64,000 nt of DNA from Peptoniphilus sp. ING2-D1G (lineage in GTDB: Bacteria; Bacillota; Clostridia; Tissierellales; Peptoniphilaceae), in assembly GCA_000952975.1 (NCBI GenBank), contig LM997412.1, positions 1,240,001 through 1,304,000 on the forward strand, written 5' to 3'. Below the pieces are notes generated by a model. It was given only the letters and a program-made list of their open reading frames with translations. It was not told where the DNA came from and searched no databases. Positions 41,968-52,247 of the stretch are shown one piece after another (within the stretch, counting starts at the first letter, position 1; every line of letters begins with the position of its first letter). Both the position numbers and the translations under genes were made by a program.

Positions 41968-42963
41968 TTAATCCAATACATATACTTTTACATTTCTTCT
42001 GCCAAATTTAAGAGCTTGTGCGTTTGTGTTATAAAATAAGTCAATTCTATTTCCCTTGATGGCTCCGCCTGTATCTTCAGCAACTGCATATCCGTATGTA
42101 GGAAATCCGTCCATTGATTCAATGTATAGTTTAGTTCCAAGGGGTATTACCTTGGGATCTACGGCAACAGCTCCAACTCTTGCTTTAGTTCCCATTGCAG
42201 TTTTTGATCCTGCTGTGGGGTCATAGGCCGTAGCTTCCATTACGATTACTTTCTTTACACTCTTTCCTTCTACAGGGCTTTCGATTTTTTTAGTTCCCTT
42301 TTCAACTATGTGTTTTACCGGTTCAACCTTATCTGTTCTTTCAATTACATCTATGGACACAAGATTGTCATTTACATAGGTGTTTTGAATTTTTTCAATT
42401 CTTTGTCCTACTACACCTTGTTGAATAGTTTTGCTATCTCCCTCGTACATTTCAGGATTTTCAACTATTTCAGTTTCATAAGGTATTTCAGAAACCTTAT
42501 TGTAATGTTTTTTATCTACCCTTTCAATAGTAATGCGTTGATTATCTTCTGCTTCCTTTTCAATAGTCGGCGTTACCACATCGTCTTTGTCGATTTCAAT
42601 TTCTAAATAATCAAGAATTTCCTCAACCGTATCTCCCACCGCCTTGACTTCTTTTTCGCCTGATCCGTCGGTAAGCACTATGGTTTTTAATTCAGAAATA
42701 ACTATGTCCATTCCTTCTGTAAGCTCTGTATCTTCAGCGGGTGATACTACTTTGTCCTCACCCAGCACAATTTCTTTTGTTTTTAATAATTCTCCGACCG
42801 TTTCCGAAAATGTGACAACTCGTTCTTCTTTTCCATCTATTATCAAATTAACATTTTTTGCAAATACTGTAGAAAAACCCATAACAAGCGCAGATGCCGC
42901 CAATACCGTTATCACAGCTATAAGTATCAATCTTTTTCTACTTGATTCTCCCTTAAAACTCAT
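41968..42963 (-). CDS. cell-wall-active 3D-domain protein with DUF348 and G5 domains (YabE-like)
   Basis: A 331-residue exported protein with an N-terminal membrane anchor or signal (~11-35), two DUF348 repeats (~38-145), a G5 domain (~150-230) and a C-terminal 3D domain (~240-331). The 3D domain holds the three aspartates (EATAYDP, AEDTGG, NRIDLFY) of the lytic transglycosylase-like double-psi barrel. This matches Bacillus YabE and related resuscitation-factor-like muralytic enzymes acting on peptidoglycan. Upstream is a WalR-like box, in keeping with regulation of wall hydrolases by WalRK. Confidence 0.9.
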   Translation of the reverse strand: MSFKGESSRKRLILIAVITVLAASALVMGFSTVFAKNVNLIIDGKEERVVTFSETVGELLKTKEIVLGEDKVVSPAEDTELTEGMDIVISELKTIVLTDGSGEKEVKAVGDTVEEILDYLEIEIDKDDVVTPTIEKEAEDNQRITIERVDKKHYNKVSEIPYETEIVENPEMYEGDSKTIQQGVVGQRIEKIQNTYVNDNLVSIDVIERTDKVEPVKHIVEKGTKKIESPVEGKSVKKVIVMEATAYDPTAGSKTAMGTKARVGAVAVDPKVIPLGTKLYIESMDGFPTYGYAVAEDTGGAIKGNRIDLFYNTNAQALKFGRRNVKVYVLD

Positions 42964-43001
42964 AAATAACCTCCTGATAAAAATTACAAACTTGTAACCT
43001 C

Positions 43002-43018
43002 TGTTACTAATTTGTAAC
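43002..43018 (+). promoter_or_regulatory. possible WalR box upstream of the 3D-domain gene
   Basis: TGTTAC-TAATT-TGTAAC matches the WalR consensus TGTWAH-N5-TGTWAH, although it is on the strand opposite to the gene. Additional TGTAAC/TGTTAC half-sites lie at 42993 and 43025. The 42964-43217 spacer otherwise holds only the NUDIX terminator. Confidence 0.4.
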
Positions 43019-43087
43019 TAATTTTGTTACTTGTGAAGTATATAGATAAATAACTCATATGTCAAATTTATGTAACGTTAAGGCAAA

Positions 43088-43132
43088 ACAAAAGAGTTAA
43101 ACAGCTAATTTAAGCCATTTAACTCTTTTTAT
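43088..43132 (-). terminator. terminator of the rnhA-to-NUDIX operon
   Basis: AAAAGAGTTAAA / TTTAACTCTTTTT hairpin about 90 bp after the NUDIX stop codon. Confidence 0.75.
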
Positions 43133-43217
43133 TACAAAGATTTATTTTAAAAAACACGTTATTTTACAACATGAAAAGGCTTGAATCAGCCATTCTGCGG
43201 TAAATATTACAATTTGA

Positions 43218-43835
43218 TTACAAATTTTTCTTTATCTTCTTTATGAAATTGTACGTCATCTTTGCTGTAAATCCCCAAATTATCATACCTTTATACTGAT
43301 AAAAAAGAACATTGTCCTTACTTTTTTTGAATTTATAGTTTTTCCCGTTGGGAATCAATTCATAGGGGAAATATTTGTCTCTTCTGGCATCGAATTTAAC
43401 TTCGTAACTTTTAGGAGGTTTTTCCATAAAGTAATTAAAGGGTATGGTAAATACATCTTCCACCTCACCGGCACTGGGCTTTATGCTTTTAAAATCCACA
43501 TTTAATTTGCCGACAACGGAATACAGTATGCTTCCATAGGGATTTATCAAGTAGTCTCCTTCTCCGTAAATCTCTATGTCTTCCGGGTTTATCAACAACT
43601 CTTCACAGGTTTCTCTGGCAGCTGCATCTATTATTTCTTCTCCTTTTTCAATTCTTCCTCCGGGAAAACAAATTTCCCCCGGTTGATTTTTAAGGGTCTT
43701 AGATCTAAGCTCATAGAGAAGATGAGGCTCTCCTCCTATTTCTATAAAGGGTATTAAAACCGAATATCTGTGATTTATATCTATAGGGACAGAAGGGCTA
43801 TCCCTAACTATGTTTTTAATTTTTTCAAATTTCAA
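43218..43835 (-). CDS. NUDIX hydrolase, CoA pyrophosphatase (NudL)-like
   Basis: A 205-residue NUDIX protein with the box GGRIEKGEEIIDAAARETCEE. Just before it is LRSKTLKNQPGEICFPGG, the extended motif of the CoA pyrophosphatase subgroup (UPF0035-like). It probably cleaves coenzyme A or a related nucleoside diphosphate derivative in the cytoplasm. It is the last gene of a five-gene operon and lies 2 bp after the patatin gene. Confidence 0.87.
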   Translation of the reverse strand: MKFEKIKNIVRDSPSVPIDINHRYSVLIPFIEIGGEPHLLYELRSKTLKNQPGEICFPGGRIEKGEEIIDAAARETCEELLINPEDIEIYGEGDYLINPYGSILYSVVGKLNVDFKSIKPSAGEVEDVFTIPFNYFMEKPPKSYEVKFDARRDKYFPYELIPNGKNYKFKKSKDNVLFYQYKGMIIWGFTAKMTYNFIKKIKKNL

Positions 43836-43837
43836 TT

Positions 43838-44962
43838 CTATATCCTCTTTGCTAATCTTTTAAAAAAAGAATTCTTGTCTTCTTTTATTTTCTCAGTTTT
43901 TCTTATTTCTTCGATAAATTCTTCCATTTCATATATCTTGAGATATTCTATATTTTTCTCCTGCGCTATCTTCTCAAGAATTATCACCAACAATTTTGCA
44001 TAGTTATAATCCCAATCTACATCATATTTTTTTGCAATATCCATTACAGCTTCTTCAAGTAGCTTTTTATACTTGGATGTGAGATTTTCACCTTCTTGTG
44101 TATCCTCTTTAAAAAATATTTTTCTCAATACTTCCAGTGCATATTCATCGCTGAAGGGCTTGATGTAGTACTTATTTCCCAGAAGTCCGTCTAGAGCCTT
44201 GTATGTGTCGAAATAAGCTATTCTTATTATTTCATCGGCTTTTACGGGATCAAAATCCATCAATGATGTATAACTCTTTGAAGGTTCGATTATTATGGCG
44301 TCCTTTGGCATGTAAAAGTTTTTTACTATACTGTGTTTTGTCCTTATAATCACAGGTGTAAGACCCATTTTCTGAACCATGTTGTAGGGGATGTTGTTGA
44401 CGAATCCGCCGTCTAAATAATATTTGCCTTCAAGTGGTTCCATTTTAAATATGGGAAGGTAACAGGATGCTAAAATGTATTTTTTAAGCTTTCCTTGGGG
44501 AATTTCATCTATAAATAATTCTTCTGTTTTTTTGTCGGTCAAATTTAATGTTACAAGTCCAAATCTCGTATTTGACTCTCTTACTTTTCTTTCGTCTATG
44601 TTTTTATTTATTAAATTTCTTACAGGCTCAATTGAAAGTTCCGCTTTTGAAATTGTATCGGAAACTAAATTTTTGATTTTTAAGATGAGCTCTTCAATAT
44701 CCGATATATCTTTGTCCACAATTTCAGATACTTCATCATCTCTGTTATAATAGTCCGCCATGGTGGTATTTCTCCACAAATTTGCGCATTTATGCACATC
44801 GCCGCTGACTATCATCGCCGCATTTATAGCTCCTATGGATGTGCCGACTACACAATCAAATTCAAAACCTTTTTCCTTAAGAGCAAAATAAGAGCCTATA
44901 TGATAGGCTCCTTTTGCTCCTCCACCTTCAAGGGTTAGACCGTATACCTTTTTAGAGCTCAC
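43838..44962 (-). CDS. patatin-like phospholipase
   Basis: A ~374-residue patatin-family acyl hydrolase with the oxyanion motif GGGAKGAYHIG near the N terminus, the nucleophile GTSIG and the catalytic Asp in YLDGGFVNNIPY. These make the Ser-Asp dyad used to cleave membrane lipid acyl chains. The C-terminal ~120 residues are helical and not recognised. I prefer GTG 44962, which places the glycine motif about 12 residues from the N terminus as in relatives. A TTG at 44992 would extend the protein by ten residues and overlap mscL by 41 bp. Either way it overlaps the mscL end, so translation is coupled. Confidence 0.85.
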   Translation of the reverse strand: MSSKKVYGLTLEGGGAKGAYHIGSYFALKEKGFEFDCVVGTSIGAINAAMIVSGDVHKCANLWRNTTMADYYNRDDEVSEIVDKDISDIEELILKIKNLVSDTISKAELSIEPVRNLINKNIDERKVRESNTRFGLVTLNLTDKKTEELFIDEIPQGKLKKYILASCYLPIFKMEPLEGKYYLDGGFVNNIPYNMVQKMGLTPVIIRTKHSIVKNFYMPKDAIIIEPSKSYTSLMDFDPVKADEIIRIAYFDTYKALDGLLGNKYYIKPFSDEYALEVLRKIFFKEDTQEGENLTSKYKKLLEEAVMDIAKKYDVDWDYNYAKLLVIILEKIAQEKNIEYLKIYEMEEFIEEIRKTEKIKEDKNSFFKRLAKRI

Positions 44963-45398
44963 TTGTACAATGTGGACATCTGCTTGCTTCAATATCTATT
45001 TCACTCTTACAATATGGACATATCTTAGTGGTAACAGGCGCATCTTCTTCGGCTTTTCCATACTTTTCCTTCATTTTTCCGATTTGTCTTATAAATATAA
45101 ATATACATAGTGCGATAATTAAGAAGTTAACCACATTGTTGATAAAGGAACCTATGCCTATTGCCGCTCCGGCAGCCTTTGCTTCTTCATAAGTGGCATA
45201 ATCAGCTCCTCCAATTGTTATAAAAATATTGCTGAAATCCACATTTCCAAGAGCCATGCCCACAATCGGCATTATTATATCTTCGACTAAGGATGTTATG
45301 ATTTTTCCGAAAGCGCCCCCGATGACAACACCCACTGCCATATCTAAAACATTACCCTTGGCGATAAAATCCTTAAATTCATCAATTAATTTCCCCAT
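44952..45398 (-). CDS. mscL: large-conductance mechanosensitive channel MscL with C-terminal zinc ribbon
   Basis: A 148-residue MscL (MGKLIDEFKDFIAKGNVLDMAVGVVIGGAFGKIITSLV... is the family N terminus), two transmembrane helices and a short periplasmic loop. MscL opens under membrane tension to release solutes on hypoosmotic shock. Unusually, the cytoplasmic end after the second helix carries CPYCKSEIDIEASRCPHC, a two-CxxC zinc ribbon. ATG 45398 follows GGGGAG. A longer frame from 45431 would overlap the dCMP deaminase stop and lacks a ribosome site. Confidence 0.93.
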   Translation of the reverse strand: MGKLIDEFKDFIAKGNVLDMAVGVVIGGAFGKIITSLVEDIIMPIVGMALGNVDFSNIFITIGGADYATYEEAKAAGAAIGIGSFINNVVNFLIIALCIFIFIRQIGKMKEKYGKAEEDAPVTTKICPYCKSEIDIEASRCPHCTSEL

Positions 45399-45408
45399 AA
45401 TACTCCCC

Positions 45409-45831
45409 TCATTTAATTTGTTTAAGTTCAATTTTGTTTCTTTCGATCAATTCTAAAGCATAATCGTCAATTCGATAAGCTTCCTTGTACATTATAGCTT
45501 TAATTCCCGCCTGTATTAGAGCTTTTGTGCAGTTAAGACAAGGAAAGTGAGTTACATAACATCTGGCTCCCTTTACACTTATGCCCTCTCTTGCACAATA
45601 AAGAAGTGCATTCATTTCTGCATGTATCGTCGCTATACAGTGTCCATCTCTCATGGTATGTCCCACCTCATCGCAGTGTTTATTTCCTGCAATGGATCCG
45701 TTATATCCCGTAGATATTATTCTGTTATCCTGATTTACAAGCACACATCCCACAAAGGCTCTGTCACAAGTAGATCTGGTAGCGACCATTTCCGTTATTT
45801 CCATAAAGTATTCGTTCCAAGATTTTCTCAT
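45409..45831 (-). CDS. dCMP deaminase (ComEB-like)
   Basis: A 140-residue cytidine/deoxycytidylate deaminase. Zinc ligands are His in TIHAEMNAL and the two Cys in HFPCLNC, with the catalytic Glu in HAEMNAL. It converts dCMP to dUMP for dTMP synthesis. Its ATG overlaps the stop of the RNase H gene (TAATG), indicating coupled translation. Confidence 0.92.
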   Translation of the reverse strand: MRKSWNEYFMEITEMVATRSTCDRAFVGCVLVNQDNRIISTGYNGSIAGNKHCDEVGHTMRDGHCIATIHAEMNALLYCAREGISVKGARCYVTHFPCLNCTKALIQAGIKAIMYKEAYRIDDYALELIERNKIELKQIK

Positions 45832-46427
45832 TATTTCGCATCCTTTGCCAATTTATCAACTACTTCATTGTATTTTACACCGCTGTGTGCTTTGACTTTC
45901 ACAAATACGACTTCAAGTTCATCCTTTATTTCGGCATAATAATCTCTGTATTCCATTGTGCCGATTTTGTTTGCCTTCCAAGATTTTTTAGCCCAATTTT
46001 CAATTCCTGAATAATCGTAGTGGAGATATATTTTTCTTTTCCCTAACTCAATAGCCCTCTTCATGGCAAAAGCGGCACCCTTTATCTCTCCCGCCACATT
46101 TCTCATGGAACTGTCTTCATCATAGAACCTTTTTGAATGCTCTTCATATATACCCAAGTTGTCAAAAAGCAACACCCCGTAAGAAAAGGATTTGTCCTTG
46201 ATATTGTAAGATCCGTCCACATAGGCTATTAATTCATCGGCATTTAAGGTCTTTTCTTCCAAAGCTTCGTCGAATTTTGCAATTTCATCTTTCATGAAAT
46301 CTTCCGCATCGGATTTTTCAATAAATTTTTTATAAACTGCACCACTATATCCGACGACCTGTTTTTTTGCCTCTTCCCATGTCTTAAATATTCCCGTTTC
46401 TCTACCTTTTTTCACAGCATAATACAT
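45831..46427 (-). CDS. rnhA: ribonuclease H1 with N-terminal viroplasmin-like domain
   Basis: A 198-residue RNase H. Residues 1-50 (MYYAVKKGRETGIFKTWEEA...GAVYKKF) form the hybrid-binding viroplasmin-like domain typical of eukaryotic and some bacterial RNase H1. Residues ~68-198 are the catalytic domain with the acidic residues in YVDGSY, AGEIKGA, HYDYSG and VDKLAKDA. It removes RNA from RNA-DNA hybrids. First gene of the operon running through to NUDIX. Confidence 0.92.
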   Translation of the reverse strand: MYYAVKKGRETGIFKTWEEAKKQVVGYSGAVYKKFIEKSDAEDFMKDEIAKFDEALEEKTLNADELIAYVDGSYNIKDKSFSYGVLLFDNLGIYEEHSKRFYDEDSSMRNVAGEIKGAAFAMKRAIELGKRKIYLHYDYSGIENWAKKSWKANKIGTMEYRDYYAEIKDELEVVFVKVKAHSGVKYNEVVDKLAKDAK

Positions 46428-46543
46428 TCAATCACCTTAAATAAATTCTACAATACCGAATAATATTATACAAGAAGTATCAAGGTTTAAATTTTTGTGA
46501 TATACTTAAAAAAGCCATTGATTACATATTTTGGAGGTTATTT

Positions 46544-47434
46544 ATGAATAAAGAACAATTACAACGCATGAAGGAAGGCAAGGGATTTATAGCGGCCTTG
46601 GACCAAAGCGGCGGCTCTACTCCTAAGGCCTTAAGACTTTACGGTATAAATGAAGATCAATATTCAAGCGAAGAGGAAATGTTTAAATTAGTCCATGAAA
46701 TGAGAAGCAGGATTATTAAATCACCCGCCTTCACATCAGAGAGAATTTTAGCGGCAATACTGTTTAAAGTTACAATGAATTCAAAAATTGACGATATGTA
46801 CACAGCCGATTATCTATGGGAAAAAAAGGGCATAGTTCCGATTTTAAAAATTGACGAAGGACTTGATGAACTTAAATCAGGCGTTCAAATGATGAAGCCC
46901 CTAAAGCAAATTGACGAACTTTTAAAAATCGCCAAGGAAAGAAATATCTTCGGAACCAAGATGAGATCAGTGATAAAGGAATTAAATGAAGAAGGCATTA
47001 AAAAAGTTGTCGAGCAACAATTTGATTTTGCAAATAAAATCGCCAAGGCCGGTTTTGTCCCCATTATAGAACCTGAAGTGGACATTCATTCCGATAAAAA
47101 AGAAGAAATCGAAGAATTGTTGAAGGAAGAAATCCTAAAACACCTTGAAACTTTAGACAAGGATATTTTTGTCATCTTTAAACTCACTCTTCCCACAAAG
47201 GCAAACATCTATGACGAATTTCTAAATTATCCGCAAGTAGTTAGAATCGTTGCATTATCCGGCGGATATTCAAGGGAAGAATCCGTAAAATTATTGTCTC
47301 AAAACAAAAACACCATAGCATCCTTCTCAAGAGCATTAACCGAAGGACTGAATTATTCCCAAAGCGATGAAGAATTTAACGAACTGCTCGATAAATCCAT
47401 TGAAGACATCTACAAAGCATCAATTGAAAAATAA
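46544..47434 (+). CDS. fda: fructose-bisphosphate aldolase class I
   Basis: A 296-residue class I aldolase of the bacterial (Staphylococcus fda) type and exactly that length. ALDQSGGSTPKAL near the N terminus, IVPILKIDEG, FKLTLPTKAN with the Schiff-base lysine region, and RIVALSGGYSREE with the phosphate-binding glycines are present. It interconverts fructose-1,6-bisphosphate with dihydroxyacetone phosphate and glyceraldehyde-3-phosphate without metal. A GGAGG site 8 bases before the ATG supports the start. The M20 gene follows in the same direction. Confidence 0.94.
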   Translation: MNKEQLQRMKEGKGFIAALDQSGGSTPKALRLYGINEDQYSSEEEMFKLVHEMRSRIIKSPAFTSERILAAILFKVTMNSKIDDMYTADYLWEKKGIVPILKIDEGLDELKSGVQMMKPLKQIDELLKIAKERNIFGTKMRSVIKELNEEGIKKVVEQQFDFANKIAKAGFVPIIEPEVDIHSDKKEEIEELLKEEILKHLETLDKDIFVIFKLTLPTKANIYDEFLNYPQVVRIVALSGGYSREESVKLLSQNKNTIASFSRALTEGLNYSQSDEEFNELLDKSIEDIYKASIEK

Positions 47435-47503
47435 ATTAAAACACATTTTTAAAGGCGATAAATTCAAGATATTTATTGCCTTTATTTAAATACGAGGCAA
47501 AAC

Positions 47504-48775
47504 ATGGAAACCTACAAAGAATATTTAATAGAAAAAAGAAGAAAATTTCACAAAATTCCCGAAGCCGGTTTCATGGAAATAGAAACTACCGTTGAAATAA
47601 TCAAAGAACTGAAAAAACTCGGATTTAAAAACATAAAGTACGGCAGGAGTATTCACCATGAAAGACTGGGAGTGCCCGATGAAGAGTCAATAAAGGCTCA
47701 TTTAAGGGAGAGCCACATAAATGCTGATTTTGATATAAAGGAAATTGAAGAAGGGTATACAGGACTTATCGCAGAATATGACAGCGGAATTTCCGGACCT
47801 AAATTCGGGTTTAGATTTGACATAGACGGTCTTGCTCTTGAAGAGACAAAGAATAAGGACCATATTCCCAATAAATTTGCCTTTAATTCCAAAAATGAAG
47901 ATTTCATGCATGCTTGCGGTCATGACGGGCATATATCCATAGGTCTTGCCTTGGCGAAGTATATAATCTCAAAGAAAAATCTCATCGGCTCCTACAGGTT
48001 TATTTTTCAAGGAGCGGAAGAAGGCGTTAGAGGTGGAAAATCCATGGCCGATGCCGGATGTGCAGAAAATTTAGATTACTTTTTCTCTTCGCATTTAGGA
48101 ATGGGATTCAAAACCGGAGAAATCGGTTTTGGCAGTGTCGGGTTTTTTGCCACAAAAAAATTCGATATTGACTTCATAGGTAAATCCTCTCATGCATCAG
48201 GCGCTCCGGAGCAAGGCAGATCCGCACTTCTTGCAGCAGCATCATTGGCCCTTGTTTTAAATAGTTTAACTCAATATTCCCGTGGAGCTACAAGGGTAAA
48301 TGTAGGTGTTTTAAACAGCGGAACCGAAAGGAATATAGTGCCTGAACACGCTCATATGGAACTGGAAATACGAGCGGAGTATCAAGCCCTGTTGGATGAT
48401 ATGGAATCCAGGGTTCTAAAGGCCCTTGAGGGAACATCCATCGCCTTTGAAGTAAAAAATCAGATACGTCTAATGGGCACTTCAATAGCCTATAATTATA
48501 TAGACGAAGATTTTTTTGAAGATTTAAAAAATTACCTTACCTCTTTGGGGTATAACTTGATATTAAAACCCAAATTCAAAGCATCGGAAGACGTAAGCTC
48601 TATGCTAAAACGCGTAGCAGAAAAGGGAGGAAAATCTCTTCACTTCATCATCGGATCGGATTTAAAATCTAATCATCACACAAATTCCTTCGACTTTGAT
48701 GAAAATTCCCTGTATATAGGCTTTCAATTTTACAAGGACATAATTGATTATCTAAATATAAAATATAAGCAATAG
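47504..48775 (+). CDS. M20-family amidohydrolase (AbgA/AbgB-like)
   Basis: A 423-residue M20 peptidase/amidohydrolase with metal ligands in HACGHDGHISIGLALA (~residue 137) and the catalytic Glu-Glu in QGAEEGVRGGKSM (~170). A dimerisation-domain insert (~215-330, FIGKSSHASGAPEQGR) and a C-terminal His ligand region are also visible. It hydrolyses an N-acyl amino acid or a p-aminobenzoyl-glutamate-like amide in the cytoplasm; the exact substrate is not readable. It lies 69 bp after fda, a possible two-gene unit. There is only a weak ribosome site (CGAGGC). Confidence 0.85.
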   Translation: METYKEYLIEKRRKFHKIPEAGFMEIETTVEIIKELKKLGFKNIKYGRSIHHERLGVPDEESIKAHLRESHINADFDIKEIEEGYTGLIAEYDSGISGPKFGFRFDIDGLALEETKNKDHIPNKFAFNSKNEDFMHACGHDGHISIGLALAKYIISKKNLIGSYRFIFQGAEEGVRGGKSMADAGCAENLDYFFSSHLGMGFKTGEIGFGSVGFFATKKFDIDFIGKSSHASGAPEQGRSALLAAASLALVLNSLTQYSRGATRVNVGVLNSGTERNIVPEHAHMELEIRAEYQALLDDMESRVLKALEGTSIAFEVKNQIRLMGTSIAYNYIDEDFFEDLKNYLTSLGYNLILKPKFKASEDVSSMLKRVAEKGGKSLHFIIGSDLKSNHHTNSFDFDENSLYIGFQFYKDIIDYLNIKYKQ

Positions 48776-48821
48776 CAAAACTTGCCTTTTGCTATAAAGA
48801 TTTTTAAACTTCATTTTTGCA

Positions 48822-48856
48822 CAAAAAAAGGACCTTGTTGAGGTCCTTAGTTTTTA
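48822..48856. terminator. bidirectional terminator between M20 gene and groEL
   Basis: AAAGGACCT / AGGTCCTT hairpin with A- and T-runs, between the converging M20 and groEL genes. Confidence 0.88.
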
Positions 48857-48859
48857 CCA

Positions 48860-50781
<1,922 letters not shown>

Positions 50782-50813
50782 TTATATGCCTCCTAAATAT
50801 AATTTCAAACTCG

Positions 50814-50840
50814 TTAGCACTCAACCATTTCAAGTGCTAA
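50814..50840 (-). promoter_or_regulatory. CIRCE operator of groESL
   Basis: TTAGCACTC-N9-AAGTGCTAA, one mismatch from the HrcA consensus, about 33 bp upstream of the groES ATG. Confidence 0.93.
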
Positions 50841-50844
50841 TATT

Positions 50845-50873
50845 AATATAATACATATCTCAATATTATTCAA
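50845..50873 (-). promoter_or_regulatory. sigma-A promoter of groESL
   Basis: Minus strand -35 TTGAAT (50868-50873), 17-bp spacer, -10 TATATT (50845-50850), immediately before the CIRCE element. Confidence 0.75.
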
Positions 50874-50949
50874 GTATTATTTTACCATTTTTTACCTTTA
50901 ATTTTTTAACATCGAATTTAAAAACAAAAACAATGCAGTTTATAGAATT

Positions 50950-50976
50950 GTAGGGCGGCCGCCCACGGTCACCCCT
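50950..50976. repeat. dispersed GC-rich palindrome, copy 4
   Basis: GTAGGGCGGCCGCCCACGGTCACCCC-type element, the first of three in tandem between groESL and the DUF951 gene. This 393-bp gap contains the groESL promoter, three palindromes and the DUF951 terminator and no gene. Confidence 0.7.
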
Positions 50977-51007
50977 TTGGTTTAACATTTGTGATTCAAG
51001 TTCTTTA

Positions 51008-51050
51008 TAGGGACAATTAATTGTTCAGGACGGCAGGCATCGTCCCCTAC
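51008..51050. repeat. dispersed GC-rich palindrome, copy 5
   Basis: Outer arms TAGGGAC / GTCCCCTA enclose GGACGGCAGGCATCG. It is separated from copies 4 and 6 by similar spacers (both start TTGGTT and contain GAT-TTAAGTT-like sequence), so the tandem arose from a larger repeating unit. Confidence 0.6.
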
Positions 51051-51078
51051 GTTGGTTATTTGATGATTTAAGTTTTTT

Positions 51079-51104
51079 GTAGGGGCGGCCGCCTTAGTCC
51101 GCCC
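51079..51104. repeat. dispersed GC-rich palindrome, copy 6
   Basis: GTAGGGGCGGCCGCC followed by TTAGTCCGCCC. The GGCGGCCGCC core is itself a near-palindrome, as in copy 4. Confidence 0.7.
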
Positions 51105-51138
51105 GGCTTGGGTTTATTTGTCCTTTTTCAATAATCAA

Positions 51139-51164
51139 TAAAAAGGAATGTTTCCATTCCTTAA
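51139..51164 (-). terminator. terminator of the MscS-DUF951 operon
   Basis: AAGGAATG / CATTCCTT hairpin followed on the minus strand by a T-run, just after the DUF951 stop codon. Confidence 0.85.
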
Positions 51165-51174
51165 ATTAGTTTAT

Positions 51175-51408
51175 TTATAAGCTTTCTTCATCCTGTTTTT
51201 TATGATGGATTATACTTATAAATTTTTCGCCTTCTTTTATTTTTCTGACTCTTTTCTCAAACTCTATTCTGCTCATCCATATTTGTCTTTCACATCCCAT
51301 GCACTTCAATTTAATATCGGCACCTTTTCGCACTATCTGCCATTTATTTTCACCACAGGGATGTCCTTTTTTTAGAGTTACTATATCATTTAATTCATAT
51401 ACTAACAA
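51175..51408 (-). CDS. DUF951 family protein
   Basis: A 77-residue protein matching DUF951: YELNDIVTLKKGHPCGENKWQIVRKGADIKLKCMGCERQI is shared by members (given here in outline). Three cysteines, one in PCG and two as C-M-G-C, suggest a zinc site. The family is common in Firmicutes next to mscS and often near parB or ychF. Its function is unknown. Its ATG overlaps the mscS stop. Confidence 0.88.
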   Translation of the reverse strand: MLVYELNDIVTLKKGHPCGENKWQIVRKGADIKLKCMGCERQIWMSRIEFEKRVRKIKEGEKFISIIHHKKQDEESL

Positions 51409-52247
51409 TTTTTCACCTCTGTCCTGAATTTAGGAGGATTTATTCCTTCTTCTATGAATAATTCAACGACCTTTTGTCTTATTTCATATTCTATATCATA
51501 TTGATTCGGAGGATCTGCATAGGCCACAACCGTAATATTGTATCCATCATCGCTGTTCTTTGTCACTCCCCAAATCGAGGGTTCCTTTACCGATCTTTTA
51601 TCATCATACAAATAAGCTATCTTTTCCTTGAGTAATTTTATTATTCTCTTTGGATCTTCTGAAATATCCACTGAAAAATCCACCTTTGCTCTCATTTGGC
51701 CTCTTTGTTTGTTGGTTACGATTTTTATCTCTCCATTGGGGATTATATGGAGATCTCCGGAAAAGTCTCTTATGGTTGTGGTTCTTATTCCCAGTTCTTC
51801 AACTATTCCTATTTTGTCTTCAATGACCACGGAATCTCCAACGCTGTACTGATCTTCCAATATTAGAAAGAATCCGTTTATTACATCCTTTACAAGGCTT
51901 TGGGCTCCAAAGGACAATGCCAAAGACCCCAACCCTACAGTGGCGATAATCGACGATGTATTTATTCCTACTATATCTAAAGAAATAGTGATAGCTAAAA
52001 AATATATGACTACCTTAACTATTTTGTCTATTAATTTTACGACGGTCAAAACTCTCATGAAATTTCTATTATCTCTATTTTCCTTGCTGTATATATTTTT
52101 TTTGATCAAAGAAGAAATGATATTGGAAATGATATGGGCTACAAGTATTATTCCGAAAATAGAAACCACTTTTCCCAATAAGTTCAGTTCCCCGTTTTCC
52201 AATTTAAAATATTCATTTATTATTTCTCTTAAGTTTTTTTCATTCAT
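51402..52247 (-). CDS. small-conductance mechanosensitive channel family protein
   Basis: A ~281-residue MscS-type channel with three hydrophobic segments (~20-45, 70-95, 100-135), the pore helix LGSLALSFGAQSLVKDVINGFFLILEDQYSVGD (in outline, ~112-145) and the cytoplasmic beta domain (VEELGIRTTTIRDFSGDLHIIPNGEI). It should gate under membrane tension. ATG 52247 is preferred, behind GGTGAT; two upstream codons (52253, 52256) overlap that site. It overlaps both neighbours by a few bases, so three genes form one tightly coupled operon. Confidence 0.9.
   Translation of the reverse strand: MNEKNLREIINEYFKLENGELNLLGKVVSIFGIILVAHIISNIISSLIKKNIYSKENRDNRNFMRVLTVVKLIDKIVKVVIYFLAITISLDIVGINTSSIIATVGLGSLALSFGAQSLVKDVINGFFLILEDQYSVGDSVVIEDKIGIVEELGIRTTTIRDFSGDLHIIPNGEIKIVTNKQRGQMRAKVDFSVDISEDPKRIIKLLKEKIAYLYDDKRSVKEPSIWGVTKNSDDGYNITVVAYADPPNQYDIEYEIRQKVVELFIEEGINPPKFRTEVKNC

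Noticed and set aside
50950-51110. CRISPR array or riboswitch in the groESL-DUF951 spacer
   Set aside because: The repeats are imperfect palindromes with unequal spacing and similar spacers, and copies occur singly elsewhere, so they are dispersed elements.
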